64,000 nt of DNA from NCBI GenBank assembly GCA_012845835.1, contig JABAKD010000016.1, positions 5,543,919-5,607,918 on the forward strand, in the 5' to 3' direction. The translations under genes were made by a program, and so were the position numbers. The notes below the pieces were generated by a model, which saw nothing but the letters and a program-made list of their open reading frames with translations, was not told the origin of the DNA and did not search any database. Shown piece after piece: positions 29,201 through 42,600 of this stretch. How positions within the stretch are numbered: the first letter of the stretch is position 1; every line of letters starts with the position of its first letter. This stretch comes from Undaria pinnatifida. Its lineage: Eukaryota; Sar; Phaeophyceae; Laminariales; Alariaceae.

Positions 29201-30587
29201 GCATGGATGGCTCTAGAAAGAAAATGAGGTGATATCAAGTGCGTGGAAGTGTTTATTACTTTGGCAGGTTTCGATGTTAGGTGGGGCGTTTGAGCAAGAG
29301 GGAGCGGGGGTAAAAAAAGGGGGGGGGGGAGAAGGGTTTTTAACAGGTTTAGGTCACATATATGTAGGGGCTTGTTATACGCGTGGTGCTAGGTCTAGGC
29401 AATCGTACCGGTGGTGGGGAAGGGGGGGGCGCTGGGGGGGGGGGGGGATGAATTAAAGCTACGCCATGGATGGCTAGAAAGATAATGACGCAATATCAAT
29501 TGCGTACAAGTGTTTATTACTCTGGCCGATTTCGATTTTATGCGGGGCGTTTGAACAAGAGGGAACGGGGGAAAAAAAGAAGAGAGGGGTAGGGCGGAAA
29601 TGAATCGGAGCTACGGCATGGATGATTAGAAATGAGGTGATATCAGCTGGCTGGTAGTGTTTAGTACTCTGGCATATTTTGATTTTAGGTCGGGCGTTTG
29701 AACAAGAGGGATCGGGGGGGGCGGGGGGGCGGGCGGGACACTTCAATATTTGCGCGGAAACTACAAATCCTTGAAGGGGACAAATCTGACCGTTGTAGCA
29801 AGAATAAATCCCTTTACATTACCTGCCTGGTATTGTTTATTGTTCTAGCAGATTTGATGTTAGGTGTGGTATACAACACAATCTTCAGGTGTGGTACACA
29901 TATTGCAATCAAGTACTTCGAAGTATATGTATACGCTACAGCAGTAAAATGAGCATGCTAACCGATAGTTACACATTTGAGGTGTTCAACCAATCAGAAG
30001 CTCAGAAGGTCACAAAAGTTTGTCCAAAAAGAGCGCATCCCCTACCGTGGTGCACCTCACAACCAAACACGCACGCAAATCCGCAAGCAAACCCGCAAGC
30101 AAACCCGGCTGCTTTGTTTGGCCGATGCTGTGACCATCACATGTTTTCGAAGTTTTTCCCCTTCCGAAGCCTCAAAACGGATTATACCAGTTGTAACTAA
30201 CTCAACATGCTACTATTATACTCAAGTACTAGTATATTATAAAAAACTAAAATACGCTCCAGCTGTGAGATCAAAGATTTCGTCGAAACTAATATTTGCA
30301 AGCTGTGTGTGATACTCCGATCGCGCGTATTACTGTATAGTACCGGCCACGACTATATGTATCACCACCGTGTTGAACGCAAGACCATGCCGAACGCTCA
30401 CGCCAGAAACCGACAAAAACACAATGGGGAAGGTCAGGTCGGGTGCACAACGATCGCGAAACGATTACACGGTACGTATATACCGGTAGGTGCTAAAAAC
30501 AATATTATAGAAACCGGCAACTGTATGATACTCGCTAATCGATCGCATAGAGGCCCGCTGCATACAAACACACGAGACTCCTTTACT

Positions 30588-30643
<56 letters not shown>

Positions 30644-33600
30644 GTTTCAGACGAGCTGATTTCCCCGACAATCTAGCCCGCGGTCACGAAAAAAAAAAGG
30701 TCAAAAGAAGCATCCCGACGGAAGAAAACAAACAAAAACCTAAAAAACAAACGAACAAACAAACAAAAGGGCTACCAGGTACCAGGTATGAAATAATACC
30801 TCCATCTGCGTCTCCTCGCTCATTCCAATAGTGTCGAAAGCGGCCTTCACCCCCTGGAATTGCACCGCGTCATCCACGCCTTCCAAGGTGGTGCATTCGC
30901 TCTGGGACATTATCTTGAACTGCTCCACGCTGTCTAACTGCAGCATGTTTCCGACACAGAGCGCATCCAAACCCCGTGTCCAATGGACGCGAGAGCCGTT
31001 GGTAGAAGTACGTGGGAGGGGGCATTATTGAAGGACACTGTGCGGCATTGGATGCAAATCCTCCCCTGCCGATAGATGGCATCGAAGGGTATCCCCTTTA
31101 GCACTGCGCCCACGTTGTGGGAAAAATCTCTTCGAATTGGTGTGGCATAACGTTTGAAGCGGGAACAGGTTAAGCTCACCACGCTTCCACGTATGTATCG
31201 CGTGTCAGTTTAACTCGGTTGCCGAACCAACGATTCTATGTATGATGCCGCGGTAACGGCAGCGCAAGCTGGGCGAGAGGGTGCCGAACCGTTCCATCCC
31301 GCAAGGTCCAATGACATACTTCGAAGTATATAAACTGCATTTTTCGCCTAACAGTGTTTCGAACAGTCCACGAGGGAAGAAAATGTTGAATTATTCTCGC
31401 GATAAAAATGAAGGCACGTACCGTAGTGGGGAGGGGGGAGGAGGGCCCGCTATGTGGCCCCGGACATGAGATATCTCGTACTGGGAGGGAGCGCGAGAGT
31501 AGCGCGAGGACAATAAATGGGATGAAAAAAAAAAGGGAAAAAGAAAAGTGCTTCGAACGGAGAACATATTTTGTGTGCCAGGCATATGTCATAATGCTCG
31601 ACTCGGGCAAGCCGTCAGGCGAAACGCGACGAAACAGTCTAGAAAAATAACTTAGGAGACGCTGAAATTCAAACGGGGCATAAGCATAAACACCTGCATC
31701 AACAGCAGGCACGACACTGTGGCGGGTAAGTCGTCCCCTATGAACAACGGTTAATTGTGATCCAATCGGCTCACAAGAAAATTTTCGCGGGGACTTCGCC
31801 AACCAACAAGGAACCCTCGGTTCACCTTGAGTTTTGCAGCTAGGCCGGAAGACGCTCCACCTGCAACCAGCTCGTACAGGATGTGGAAATTTCGCTCTCC
31901 CTGGAGTCAAAGAGAAGTAAATCGATACCAGCACAAGGTTCAGCGGATAAGCCACTGTCTAAATAGTGCGCGAAAAAATGAGAGTGCTCACTGTGGGTTC
32001 TAGCGGACTATCCCTTGCACGAACACAACCCAGTATGTAGCAGTGCCACGGTAAACGCTCTACACACGGCACCGATCAATGCGTCGTTAGAGCTGTCTGA
32101 GATGTCAGGACGCCTACTCACAAAACACGCCTCCAATCAACGACCATATTGGGCACCACCTGTGAATGACTACCGTATATCTCACAACCTATTGAGGCCA
32201 TCATACCGAACAGCGAAACACATAATTAGCTCGAGAATCATACACACAACCGCGCGGCTACAGTTAACGTTCTGTGGACGAATGTACGGCGTGCCAAGGT
32301 TTAGTACACTTAAGAACTACTATAACACGTGCCCAAAGTAGCAGTGACGTGAGCCCAACACACAAGAGTTTCGCGCCATATTGTACACCCGAGATACGCC
32401 GCACTCGATATACCACGCGACGCATGGCTCGTGCTAAACACCGAACACAGCCAACGCTGAACAGCGAACACCAACTACAGCCAACGCTGAACTCCAAGCA
32501 CACCGCCAACTCGGACACACCACACCACTGCACACCAATCGCGCGGCCTCCAGCTCACCATTCCCCGCGAAAGACGCGGTATCTCTCCGGGAGGTAAGTC
32601 ACCAATCGATGCGTCGCGGGCGTGGATCTAAAACGTCTGAATGCCCACTCGCCAAACACGCCTTCAATCAACACACATTTCCGGCACACCCTGTGAACGA
32701 CCAACAGGTAGTGTACATCCCACAACATACCGAGGTTAACATACCAAACAGCCAAAACAAACACCTGCAGAAGAACTACACACGCAACCATGCGACCTCC
32801 TTATCCAGCTCACCATCCCCTGCGAAAGAACGCGGCTCTTCTCCAGCAGGTAAGTCTCGATGAAAGCACCCGCCAAGCGGTACTTGTCCTTTGTAAACTG
32901 CAACTTGAGGAACTTTCCGAACCTCGAGGAGTTGTCGTTCCTCAGCGTCTTGGCGTTACCGAACGACTCCAGGATGGGGGAAGAGTCCACCACCTTCTGT
33001 TCCAATCCCGTAACGCCTCCGACCGATCGGTGCGTCAAAAACCTATGAATAGCGCATAACAAGACATGCCACAAGATAACGACCTATGTGAGAAGCAAAA
33101 AAACAGTGCCACCAATTAATTCAGCCACTTACCGATCAGTTATCAGCATGCCATTAATGCAGTAAACGACATCCAACGAACGCAGGAGGAGGAATAACAA
33201 TGAGACCAATTTAAAGGGTAGCGTACACCGATCAGCATAAACCAGGGTTACAATTAGGTGGTGAAATGTTGCGCAGTTGGACCATTTTCCTGAGAAAAAG
33301 TACATGTGCGGCTTACCGCACATCCGTTTTCGCCCCCCGCGCCTTTTTTGGCTGAAGGCCCAAAACGATGTGCGGGTCTATCTCGCCGAAGGCGAAAAAA
33401 AAAAATGGGTCTCTTTTCGCCGCAGGAGAAAAAAATTTGGGGACTTTTTTTGTGATATTTTCGACAATTTTCACGTTGAATTTGTTTGTGGCTTTCCTTT
33501 TTGAGGGGAGGAACTGAGTTCAAAGTTATAACGGGGTTTTCTCTGTCCGAGGATGAAAGAAGGCTTTAAATGCTCGCAAATACAGAGGAATAGGTGGTTT

Positions 33601-36600
33601 AAATGATTGGAATGGTTCTCGGCCGTGCCATCGCAGTAGAATGTAGCAGTACGTCTACATCAATGATTCGAATGTCGCAGACTACCGAGTGCGAGCGCGG
33701 GTTCTCGGCCCAAACAGCATTAAGACTCCTGCCCGCAACAAGCTTTCGGTGGCACGCGTTGAGATGTTGATGCGGCTGTATTTACCGTACAGGACACAAG
33801 GCGTTGATCTGACAAAGCAGCTTGACATCCTACTTGAAGCGGTCGTTATTTTCGACGATGCCCTTTGCAAGGCGCAAGAAACACAAACACTGGAACGAAC
33901 ACGAGCGAGATAATTCATTTTTGGCTGTGATGATGGCGTTGTATAGCAGTTGTATAGCAGCTATTGTTGTGTAGTATGTGAGGTAGCGAAGGCGAGTTGC
34001 TGCAGGCTGCTATTCGTATTATATTGCTATTAATACGAAAATTGCGGCGATAAGGGGGCGAATGAATTGATTTCAACATTTCGAAGATGCCTCAGCGTTG
34101 ACCTGCGCGCTGACATCCATGCAGTTATGTGCAGCAGGTTCTGTCTGTGCTTGTTTCTGTGTTCTTTGCAAGACTAGCGAATGAGACGCGCATATTGAGT
34201 AAATTTACGCACATACGTCCAACATTTTCGCCTCCAGCGGGCCTCCAAGGGTCCTCCGGGAGTCCTCCGGGGGCACCACGGTTTCCAGCCCGTGCTGGAG
34301 CACTAACTATAACCCTGATATAAAGACACGAACACGTTTTACGAATGCCGCTTTGCAGATTCCGTTTTCGGCTTGAGACCTCTAAAGGAATTTACTACAG
34401 TAACCATTTTCAGGGTTCGGGCAGAAGCCATCGACTCCATGTATGTTTAACACCTGGTATAGCACGGGTCTTCCGTATCTGTTATAATAGTAGCGCTAAA
34501 TACTTACTGTTCGGACCGCCGCGCTAAGGATAGACTTCAAAAGCCCTATCTCTGTGTTTAGAACACCACGCGAGCGGGCCTGACAACAATGCGTTCCAAT
34601 TCAAGGGTATGAACACAGATGCACAGCAGTCGCAACTACCGTCAAAACGAAAAGTGGAAACTCTCGCAGTCGTGCATACCTCGGCGTTCAGGATCAACGC
34701 AAAAAGCTAATATAGACTTGAGCCATAATCTTGGTTGGGCTGGCCGGTGTCACTCGCCAGGTTACTTGGATCGAGGCAATTTTTTCCTTCCATTTTCAAG
34801 AGCCTTCCATTTATCCTCCCTTTTCAGCTTGCGACACCCCCGGGACTTGAAGCGAACCACATCCCGAAGGAGAACCTTGTATAGACTTACTTACTTTGAT
34901 CTCTTTTCTGAAAGTGCTCGGTTGGCACGTCCCTGGCATCTCCGGGGGTCCCACTTCGACACCGCCTCTGTGCATTACTTGCGGAACGGTCCAACTTTCT
35001 TTGGTTTCTTGCTCGGCCTTTTATTATTCATGTTTCTGCTCGTTTTGTCAGTTGTTTCTTGACTTTTTAACTGCTTCCTGCAAATTTGGTTTTTCTGCCA
35101 ACAACACGATTTTGAACCTTTTCGCGATTTTTTCTTCCTTTTTGTCTATCAATAGTAAGTTTAACTTCCTAGCATTTGCCGCTAATTTGCCGCCTGTGCA
35201 TTACTTGCGGAACGGTCCAGCTTTAGCTTTTCTTTGATTCCCACCACTTGTTTTGTACTTGACGAAGTTTCATCAGCTGAGATCTGGGCTTGGCTCATCA
35301 GCTCCGCGCCGCCCAGCACCCCACCGCAGCGCTATAGCTCACAGCAACGCAGCGCCGTGCAGTGCCCTACGATGCCCTGCAGCTCTAGCTCAGCAGAGCG
35401 CAGCGCTGTTCTTTGTCGTGCTTTGCCATGCTGCGTGCTTTGCTGCACTTTTTTACTATTTCGTATATGCCAGTAATATTCGAAGTATCATACCACGTAC
35501 CGGTACTGTTATTACTACACCAGGTTTGTACATATGACGTTGATATTGGATCACAATCAACGCACCCCCAGCTCCGTTCAGCTTGGCTATATATGGCTCG
35601 GCAGCGCAGCGCAGCGCAGTGCGGTGCCGTGCCTTGCCCTTCGTTTTGAGGTGCTGTGTCGTGCGGCGCTGTGCGTTCTTTTGAACATACAGCAGCGGTT
35701 ACTAGTAGTAGTTGTAGTACCAGGTATGATACAGATACGAGGTTTATGTACGTGTTCTGTGTACTCGTCTTTTTGCTTTCTTCAGTTGATTGTCCTCTCT
35801 CGGTCCCCATGCCCCCCCCCCGCCGTAAATATCGCACGTACCGCCGTTCAGAACGTGACATCAACAAGCACACAGCACAGCGCAGGGCGATTAGCTCTGC
35901 ACAAACACCTCTTGGCATTATTATCAATTCGCTACTCGCACCAAATAATCACGGGCCTCTTTTTCCTGCCCCATTTATTTGCATGTTTCAGTTAGTTGCA
36001 TTATTCCTTGAGCGAGCGTAGCGGGCGGCGTCAGCAGCCTTGCGGAGCGGAGCCCTGTGCTTTCTTTAGAACCACAGAGTACCACCAGGTGTTGGGCGTA
36101 GTACCAGGTACCAGGTACCGTTGGTACGTGTGTACTCGTCTTTTTGCAGTCGCTGGTTTTGTTCTCCATCTCGGCCCTCTTCACGATTTTTTCTTCGCAA
36201 AATACACCCGTACTACTGCCGATCAGAACGTGACATCGCCAACATACAGCACAGCACAGACAGGGCAATCAGCTCCGCACAAGCAGATCTCGGCATTATC
36301 AAATCGCTAGTTGCATTTTATCACGGGCCTCTTCTTTCTGCCCCCTTCACATCGCACCGCGGGCGGCTGACGCCGCCCGCTACGCTCGCGCAAGGAAGAT
36401 TTCAACTAATAAATGTTGCGGGCGGTGCGATGTGAAGGGGGCAGAAAGAAGAGGCCCATGATTAAGTGCAACTAGCGATTTGATAATGCCAAGATCTACT
36501 TGTGCGGAGCTGATTGCCCTATCTGTGCTGTGCTGTATGTTGGCGATGTCAGGTTCTGATAGGCACTAGTTGAAGTCTTCCTTGCGCGAGCGTAGCGGGC

Positions 36601-39600
36601 TGCGTCAGCCGCCCGTGGTGCGGAGCCCTTGTAGACTATACAACATTGCAAAAAAGTCAAGACCGATACACAAGACCGCTACGCATGATGCCCATGTGCA
36701 CTGTTAATAGCGTGGGGCAACATCGACGATACACGCAACCGCTACGCATGACTTTCACGTGCCCACTATTTACAGTGTAGACCAAGACCGACACGAGCAA
36801 CCGCTACTCATGGCGCATGGCCCTCACGTGAGAATGATCTTAGGCGTCTCCTATTAACGGTCCAGGTCAAGAACGCTGCTGTGCTACTCTCATGAGAGAG
36901 AATGGTCGCTAGTGCTGTACTACCGCTGCTTCTGGTGCTCACGTGAGTATGATCTTAGACGTTTCCGTCTTCCCCGCGCCAGACTCCCCCGACACCACAA
37001 TCGATTGGTTCGCTATCTTGCGCCCGGCTCCCAATCGCATCTGGTGATACGCCAGCTGGAAAAAAGACGAACCACAGGTCAGTTGCATCAATGGCAGAGC
37101 CCGCAAAGGGAGAGGTGGTGAAAACAGCTTGCAAAACGTCCTGAAACGATCACTCGTACGATAGCGAATTGAGGCCTATTCGCAGGCAAACAAACGCCGC
37201 AGCGTCTCCACGACTATCCTTTCACATCATGACATCGAGAATCGAACGGAACCCGGAAATGGGCACAGCGCAGAATAGTCTAAAGACGCCAGACGCCGCA
37301 GCCTCATAAGCATCTATCTAATCGACCTGGTGGCTAACGCACCGCTATGCCGATCGACGATTTAAACGAGAGGTCATTCGCCTCGCAATGATGCCTGAAT
37401 ATCTCAAGACATGTACTCCCGACTGCGGCGGGCTAAGTTTCGTCGGATGCACCGGGGAGTGAGGGGAGATGGCGTTACACAAGGAGACGAAGGGAAACGG
37501 TGTGTTTGGGTGACGCATCACACCTCAGCGATGGCGTAGGGGTGCGGAGTCTCTGGGTCGAGGGAGCAATCCATGTACTCGCTCATGTCGGGGTTGGGTA
37601 CTGTCCGCAACGGATTCACAGCGATCAGGACAGTGCCCTGGGGGGTAAAGAAAGAGAAACGGCGACAGTGCAGACAGCAAAGAGGGGTGGCGGGAAAGCA
37701 AACGCTGCGTTGCTGTTTGCGCCTAAAGACAACGGTCCTCTTTCCGCGATAAACCACGCGCGACTACACTTTTTGTGTCATCTGCGTGGTCTGCGCCATG
37801 ATACCACAGTTTCTTACTGCAGCATATCACAACTTGGAGCACAACGGATAACGATTAGTCTCTTTACACGACGCAAATGCCTGTGATTGATGCTTTTCTG
37901 ACGGGAAAACAAACCAAACAGCGCAAGATACAATATACACAGAACGATCGCACGTTGTGAGCATATCACCGCTTGCTGCGCCCAGCCTCCGGCAAAAGGC
38001 GACATGACAACTGACTCTTCAACTCGTAAAAACGATACAATCTGTTGTGCACCCACACATTGCCAACACAAATTCAGCTGGCGGTGGAAAATAAACTGAG
38101 TTCCCTTTACCGTGTCAAACTGCCGCGAAACTCACCATGAAGGTATACGGCCGCTGGTTCAACATTTTAGACCTCTCCGCAAGGTTGTCTAGGATGCCCG
38201 CTTCATGGATGTTGTGTAGCGACGTCATATCCGCCACAACCTTCGGGTTCTGTGGATACGTCTCGCTGGAACCCTGGTTAGCACGAGCAGCGAGATAGGT
38301 TGGAAAATAAAAAATACGGGTGAAAATAACATATGAAAACATGAACCCTTATGATAACACGAACAGTGCAATGGGTTGAAACAGAAGAATATACGTCTGA
38401 AAATAACGTGAGGCCTTGGGGTTACGGGTTAGAGTATGTCGACGTGTTCTTCGGTGTTATCTAGAGGAGAGAAGAATATCCGATTGGAGATACAAAAGTG
38501 TATACGTTACACAAATAAAAACGGGTTAACCTGAGCTAAAAGCGGTGCAACCTGGACCAATGAGCTTCAACACATACATGTAGGGAATCCGTCAAAGCAA
38601 AATATCTGACACGCCGTGCTGATCTTTGTAAATGATAACTTGGGTCAATCTGAGAAGCTAGGGTATTTCCTCACAGGTGTGAAGGTGTTTAGATTGACGG
38701 TCACGTCCGACTAACGAGTGGGACGCGTCCAGTCGCAGATCAAAACCAAGCACAAGGATAACAGCAAACGTACGTACTGCCTCAGCAGTCAATATATTAC
38801 CATGGACTAGGTTATGACGACAAGTTAACATGAGAACACTAACAACAACAGCAACAGCAACAGCAACAACAACAACACTAAGAGCTACTCGCTAAACCAC
38901 AAGCCATCAGACAAGAGTGCGAGGACAATCCATTTTGATGACAAGACTTCGCGTGAACGCTTCATGATATCAGCGGTTGATGCTTGCAAGCAGCACTGTC
39001 CTACAGCCCCTCCGTTTGCCAGTTTCCGGGTCGAATCCACCGGCTGCTTCGCTGGGGGTTCTTCATGTGAGTGGCAACTATCTACCCAGGACGCTGGTTG
39101 GCGTCGCTGGAGGTCATGCTTAAGCTTGCTCGAAGTCGCCTTCAAGAGCGCTTTGAACATTGCAACCAGAGGTGTGCACTGAGCATATCATGCCATGAAT
39201 GTATAGAATCTGCCGTAGCCGGTATGATTGTATAGTGCCGAATCACGACGGAGGCCTAGAAGCGCTTGGCGTCTTCGCGCATATTCCTGGATATGTTGAC
39301 CCTAGCTAACGGCCTGCGATAGGACCTTAGCTCAAACCCTCGTGAAGCGTTCCCGTTCACCCCCTGTAAAACTGCGCCCACATATTTGGGGACGAACCAC
39401 TTGGAATTAGTGTGGGATCAGCAATTCATTTCTAGAAAGGTTAAAAGTCCCCCCTCGTGGCGAAGGAGCACAGGTATGGCGACAAGGGCAGCATGCAACG
39501 ATAGCCCAAAAGCGAGGAAAAAATCCTGAGAGTGCACCATCCTGACATTGCAGGGGCAGGAGAAGGTGGGGGATGCCAAAGCCCGCACCGTACAGCGTTA

Positions 39601-42600
39601 CCATTAACGACCGGCTGAGCGATAGCGGCTCAACGAGCTAAATTTCAACTTCGGGGAACAGTAAGAGCCAGTGGCCGTGCTACGGTAGAGTTTACACTGT
39701 AAAGCCCAAAAACTTTTCGCTAGACTCAGGTTTCCTAAACTAAATACTGCACCACCCGATATCGATATCTTAGGATCCGATGTGTACTTTACAGCATCAT
39801 TTATTACATATCTAGCCCATGGGATTGTGTATCGGCCTTAGCTTACGGCGTTATCAAAAGTCAGTGGTTGGGTGTATACAGCTACCGTATGCAGTATATA
39901 CCTCGTGGAGTGATGAGCGTCAGAAAACGTACCCTGGTAGGTGCTACAGTAATCGTACCGTAGCAGTCGGTGTCGAATTACGGAACTTTAGACGCGACGG
40001 AACGGTTGTAAGAATCCATACGAGATCGAGCGGGATCTAAATCGAGCAACTTTCGAGGTACAGCGAGTGCGTACGGCATGTAGTCCGAGACCTGGATCTT
40101 GCGGACGAAAACGTTTCTCTTCGTAGCTTCGTGCAACGATTCAGTGGTCCTCGTAGTCTCATTCGCGATTAACCGTGTTTTAGATCCATGTTGACGATTT
40201 TCGAGTTACTATTGGTTTGGATTGTCGATGTTGACGCTTTTCGAGTTACTAGATAGACACAGCGCGCGCGTCTCGAAGACTGCGGCCGACATCAACAACA
40301 ATACCTTGCGGAACACGCCCAGCGTTGCTACCAATAAGGGCCTAAATAAACGTGGTTGAGTTTTTTCCCATTATGCGTGACATAATTTCTGAAACTTGGA
40401 ACACATCATCAGCCTGGATAATAAGTGCACGTTTTTTCAAGAAAACTATAAAAACAAGTCAGTCCCTGAGACCAAGAACTTCGTCGAAACTCATCGTTGC
40501 AAGCTGATGCTTCGATCGCGCGTGCTACGGGGTGTGTACGTCTCATGAAGGATATAGGTCGGTGACTCCCCTGAGTGCTAGTACCAGGGTCAGGAAGACG
40601 ATTTTAAGAAGACGGTTGTGTGCATATATACCTTGTACTATATATTTATTTTGCTCCCAATCGATCACCACAGCACATCGAAGATCGGAGCGTCTGATCA
40701 ACACTCATAAACACAAACTGGCATCAACGACGCACGAGTCCGACAACGCAGAAGGCCGCTCACAACCTATCATTGCTTGTCGGGCGCATAGATAGGCGAG
40801 GACGCGGCTGCCTCACGACCATGCACAAAAGTAGGCCTTCGACACAGCTGATCCATGGTCAAGAGGTTGGCTGTCAATATGAGACGTTGTGTCCATCGCC
40901 TGCGCTGAAAGTGCTCTGAAGGCGCGCCGCGCTCTTTGCAACTGCCCACGTCCTTTGCCTGACCTTGGTCCGCAAGAGTAGATCAAGTATTTTGGGGCGT
41001 ACGAAAGTTGCACAATGGCGCTGGGATGCGCTCTTGCCAGCGCCTTTCAACGTCATGGTAACTTTCCGGACTGTAACTTAGGGCCCAGATTAACGAAACT
41101 TGGCCAAATCGAAATTCGACCTTTTTTTTAAATTTAATTTGCATCTGATTGGTCGAAAAATGAATCACCGAGCAGGTATTTTCAGACCGATCACACCAAA
41201 AATCAAATTTAACAAAGACGTAAAAAAACTTATTTGGTCGAATTTAGTCGAAAATCGAAATTCAATTTGGGCAGTTTGTGCCCCTAGGCATATGGCATGT
41301 TCCATGTAACCGAAGCCGGCCACGCGAATCGGTGCCATGTAGTCGGCTGATTGAGAGGCGAGAAGCCACCATTGCCAGAGGTGGGGACCACCGGAGCAGC
41401 CGCAGCGCGACCGCTGAAGGCCCTTAGCACAGCCTAGACCGCCTGCGACGCCTCAAAAACAATCGATACCGCCGAAAGTTACACGACCAACTACCACATC
41501 ACGACTTCGCTCAGAACTTCGACCGCTACATCCCCGTCGCTGCTGCCCGTGTGGGGCAGCGGGGCGGCGCCAGCCCATCCAAGAGACTCCTAGAGTCATA
41601 GCCTCCTAGCGCTGCCCGGAAAAACAATCTGCCGCTAGCCGCGGCGCTCCGGGGAGGACGCGAGCCATCGCTCGCCTTGGTCGTTGCCCACGGGTGTTCG
41701 TTGACCCTTTTGCGTTTTTTTAATTCTAAACACACCACGCCGTTCCTCCATAAGAAGCAGGGTCGATCTTTTCGTGTATTTTTCATGAGATTAATGATAA
41801 AAAACGACTTTCGATTTGGCAAGTTTCTCGTTAATCTGGGCCCTTACAATGAACATTGAAAGGACACCTCAGATGTGAGATCGAGATTTCGTCAATGAAC
41901 ATTAAAAAAGCACTTCATATCATATGTGAGATCGAGAATTTCGTCGAAACTCATCATTGAAGCTGCGTGTCGTATACTAAAAAAATAAGAATACACCCCA
42001 GCTGTGAGATCGAAGATTTCGTCGAAACTCGTCTTTGCAAGCTAGATGTGATACTCCGATTTAGGGCGCATTACTGGGTGCGTGTCCTCATTAAGGATAT
42101 AGGCCGTGTAAATACTTCTGCTGCATCCTGAGTACCACAGCTGTCTGCCCCCTTCATTGCGGGTTATATTGTTTCTGTGCGCAGAACGAGACCGGACGTC
42201 TTAATCCTATTGACCCTGGTGTCGGCAGGGGAGTAACCGACCTGTATCCTTCACGAGGGTATATACGAAGGATCACACGCAGCGTGCAAATATGAGTTTT
42301 GATTGAATTTTCGATCTCACAGCGGAAGCGTGCTTTCCATTTTTTTCCTAAATATACTTAATCCTGTAACTTTTACAGAAAAACTGAAGTGGATGCTGTA
42401 AAAATTCAGCCCGACGTACCTGAAAAAAAAAAAAAATCGGACTATTCCGACATCCGCGCAAAAACGACGTCAAGCAGATCCAAAAAAGCCATACCGACGT
42501 CATGTGAGGCAAGAAAATGTTGGCAGATCAATGCAAAAGTGATGCTTAACTCACTTAGACTGCTGAGTAACATACACACAAAGCTTTGATCAAATTTCCC

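Noticed and set aside
31236-31955. 239-codon minus-strand open frame
   Set aside because: Its only conserved part is exon 6 in another frame; the rest is intron and a possible SINE fragment.
38885-39182. Overlapping open frames on both strands in intron 1
   Set aside because: No family motif. Exons 1 and 2 join in phase without it.
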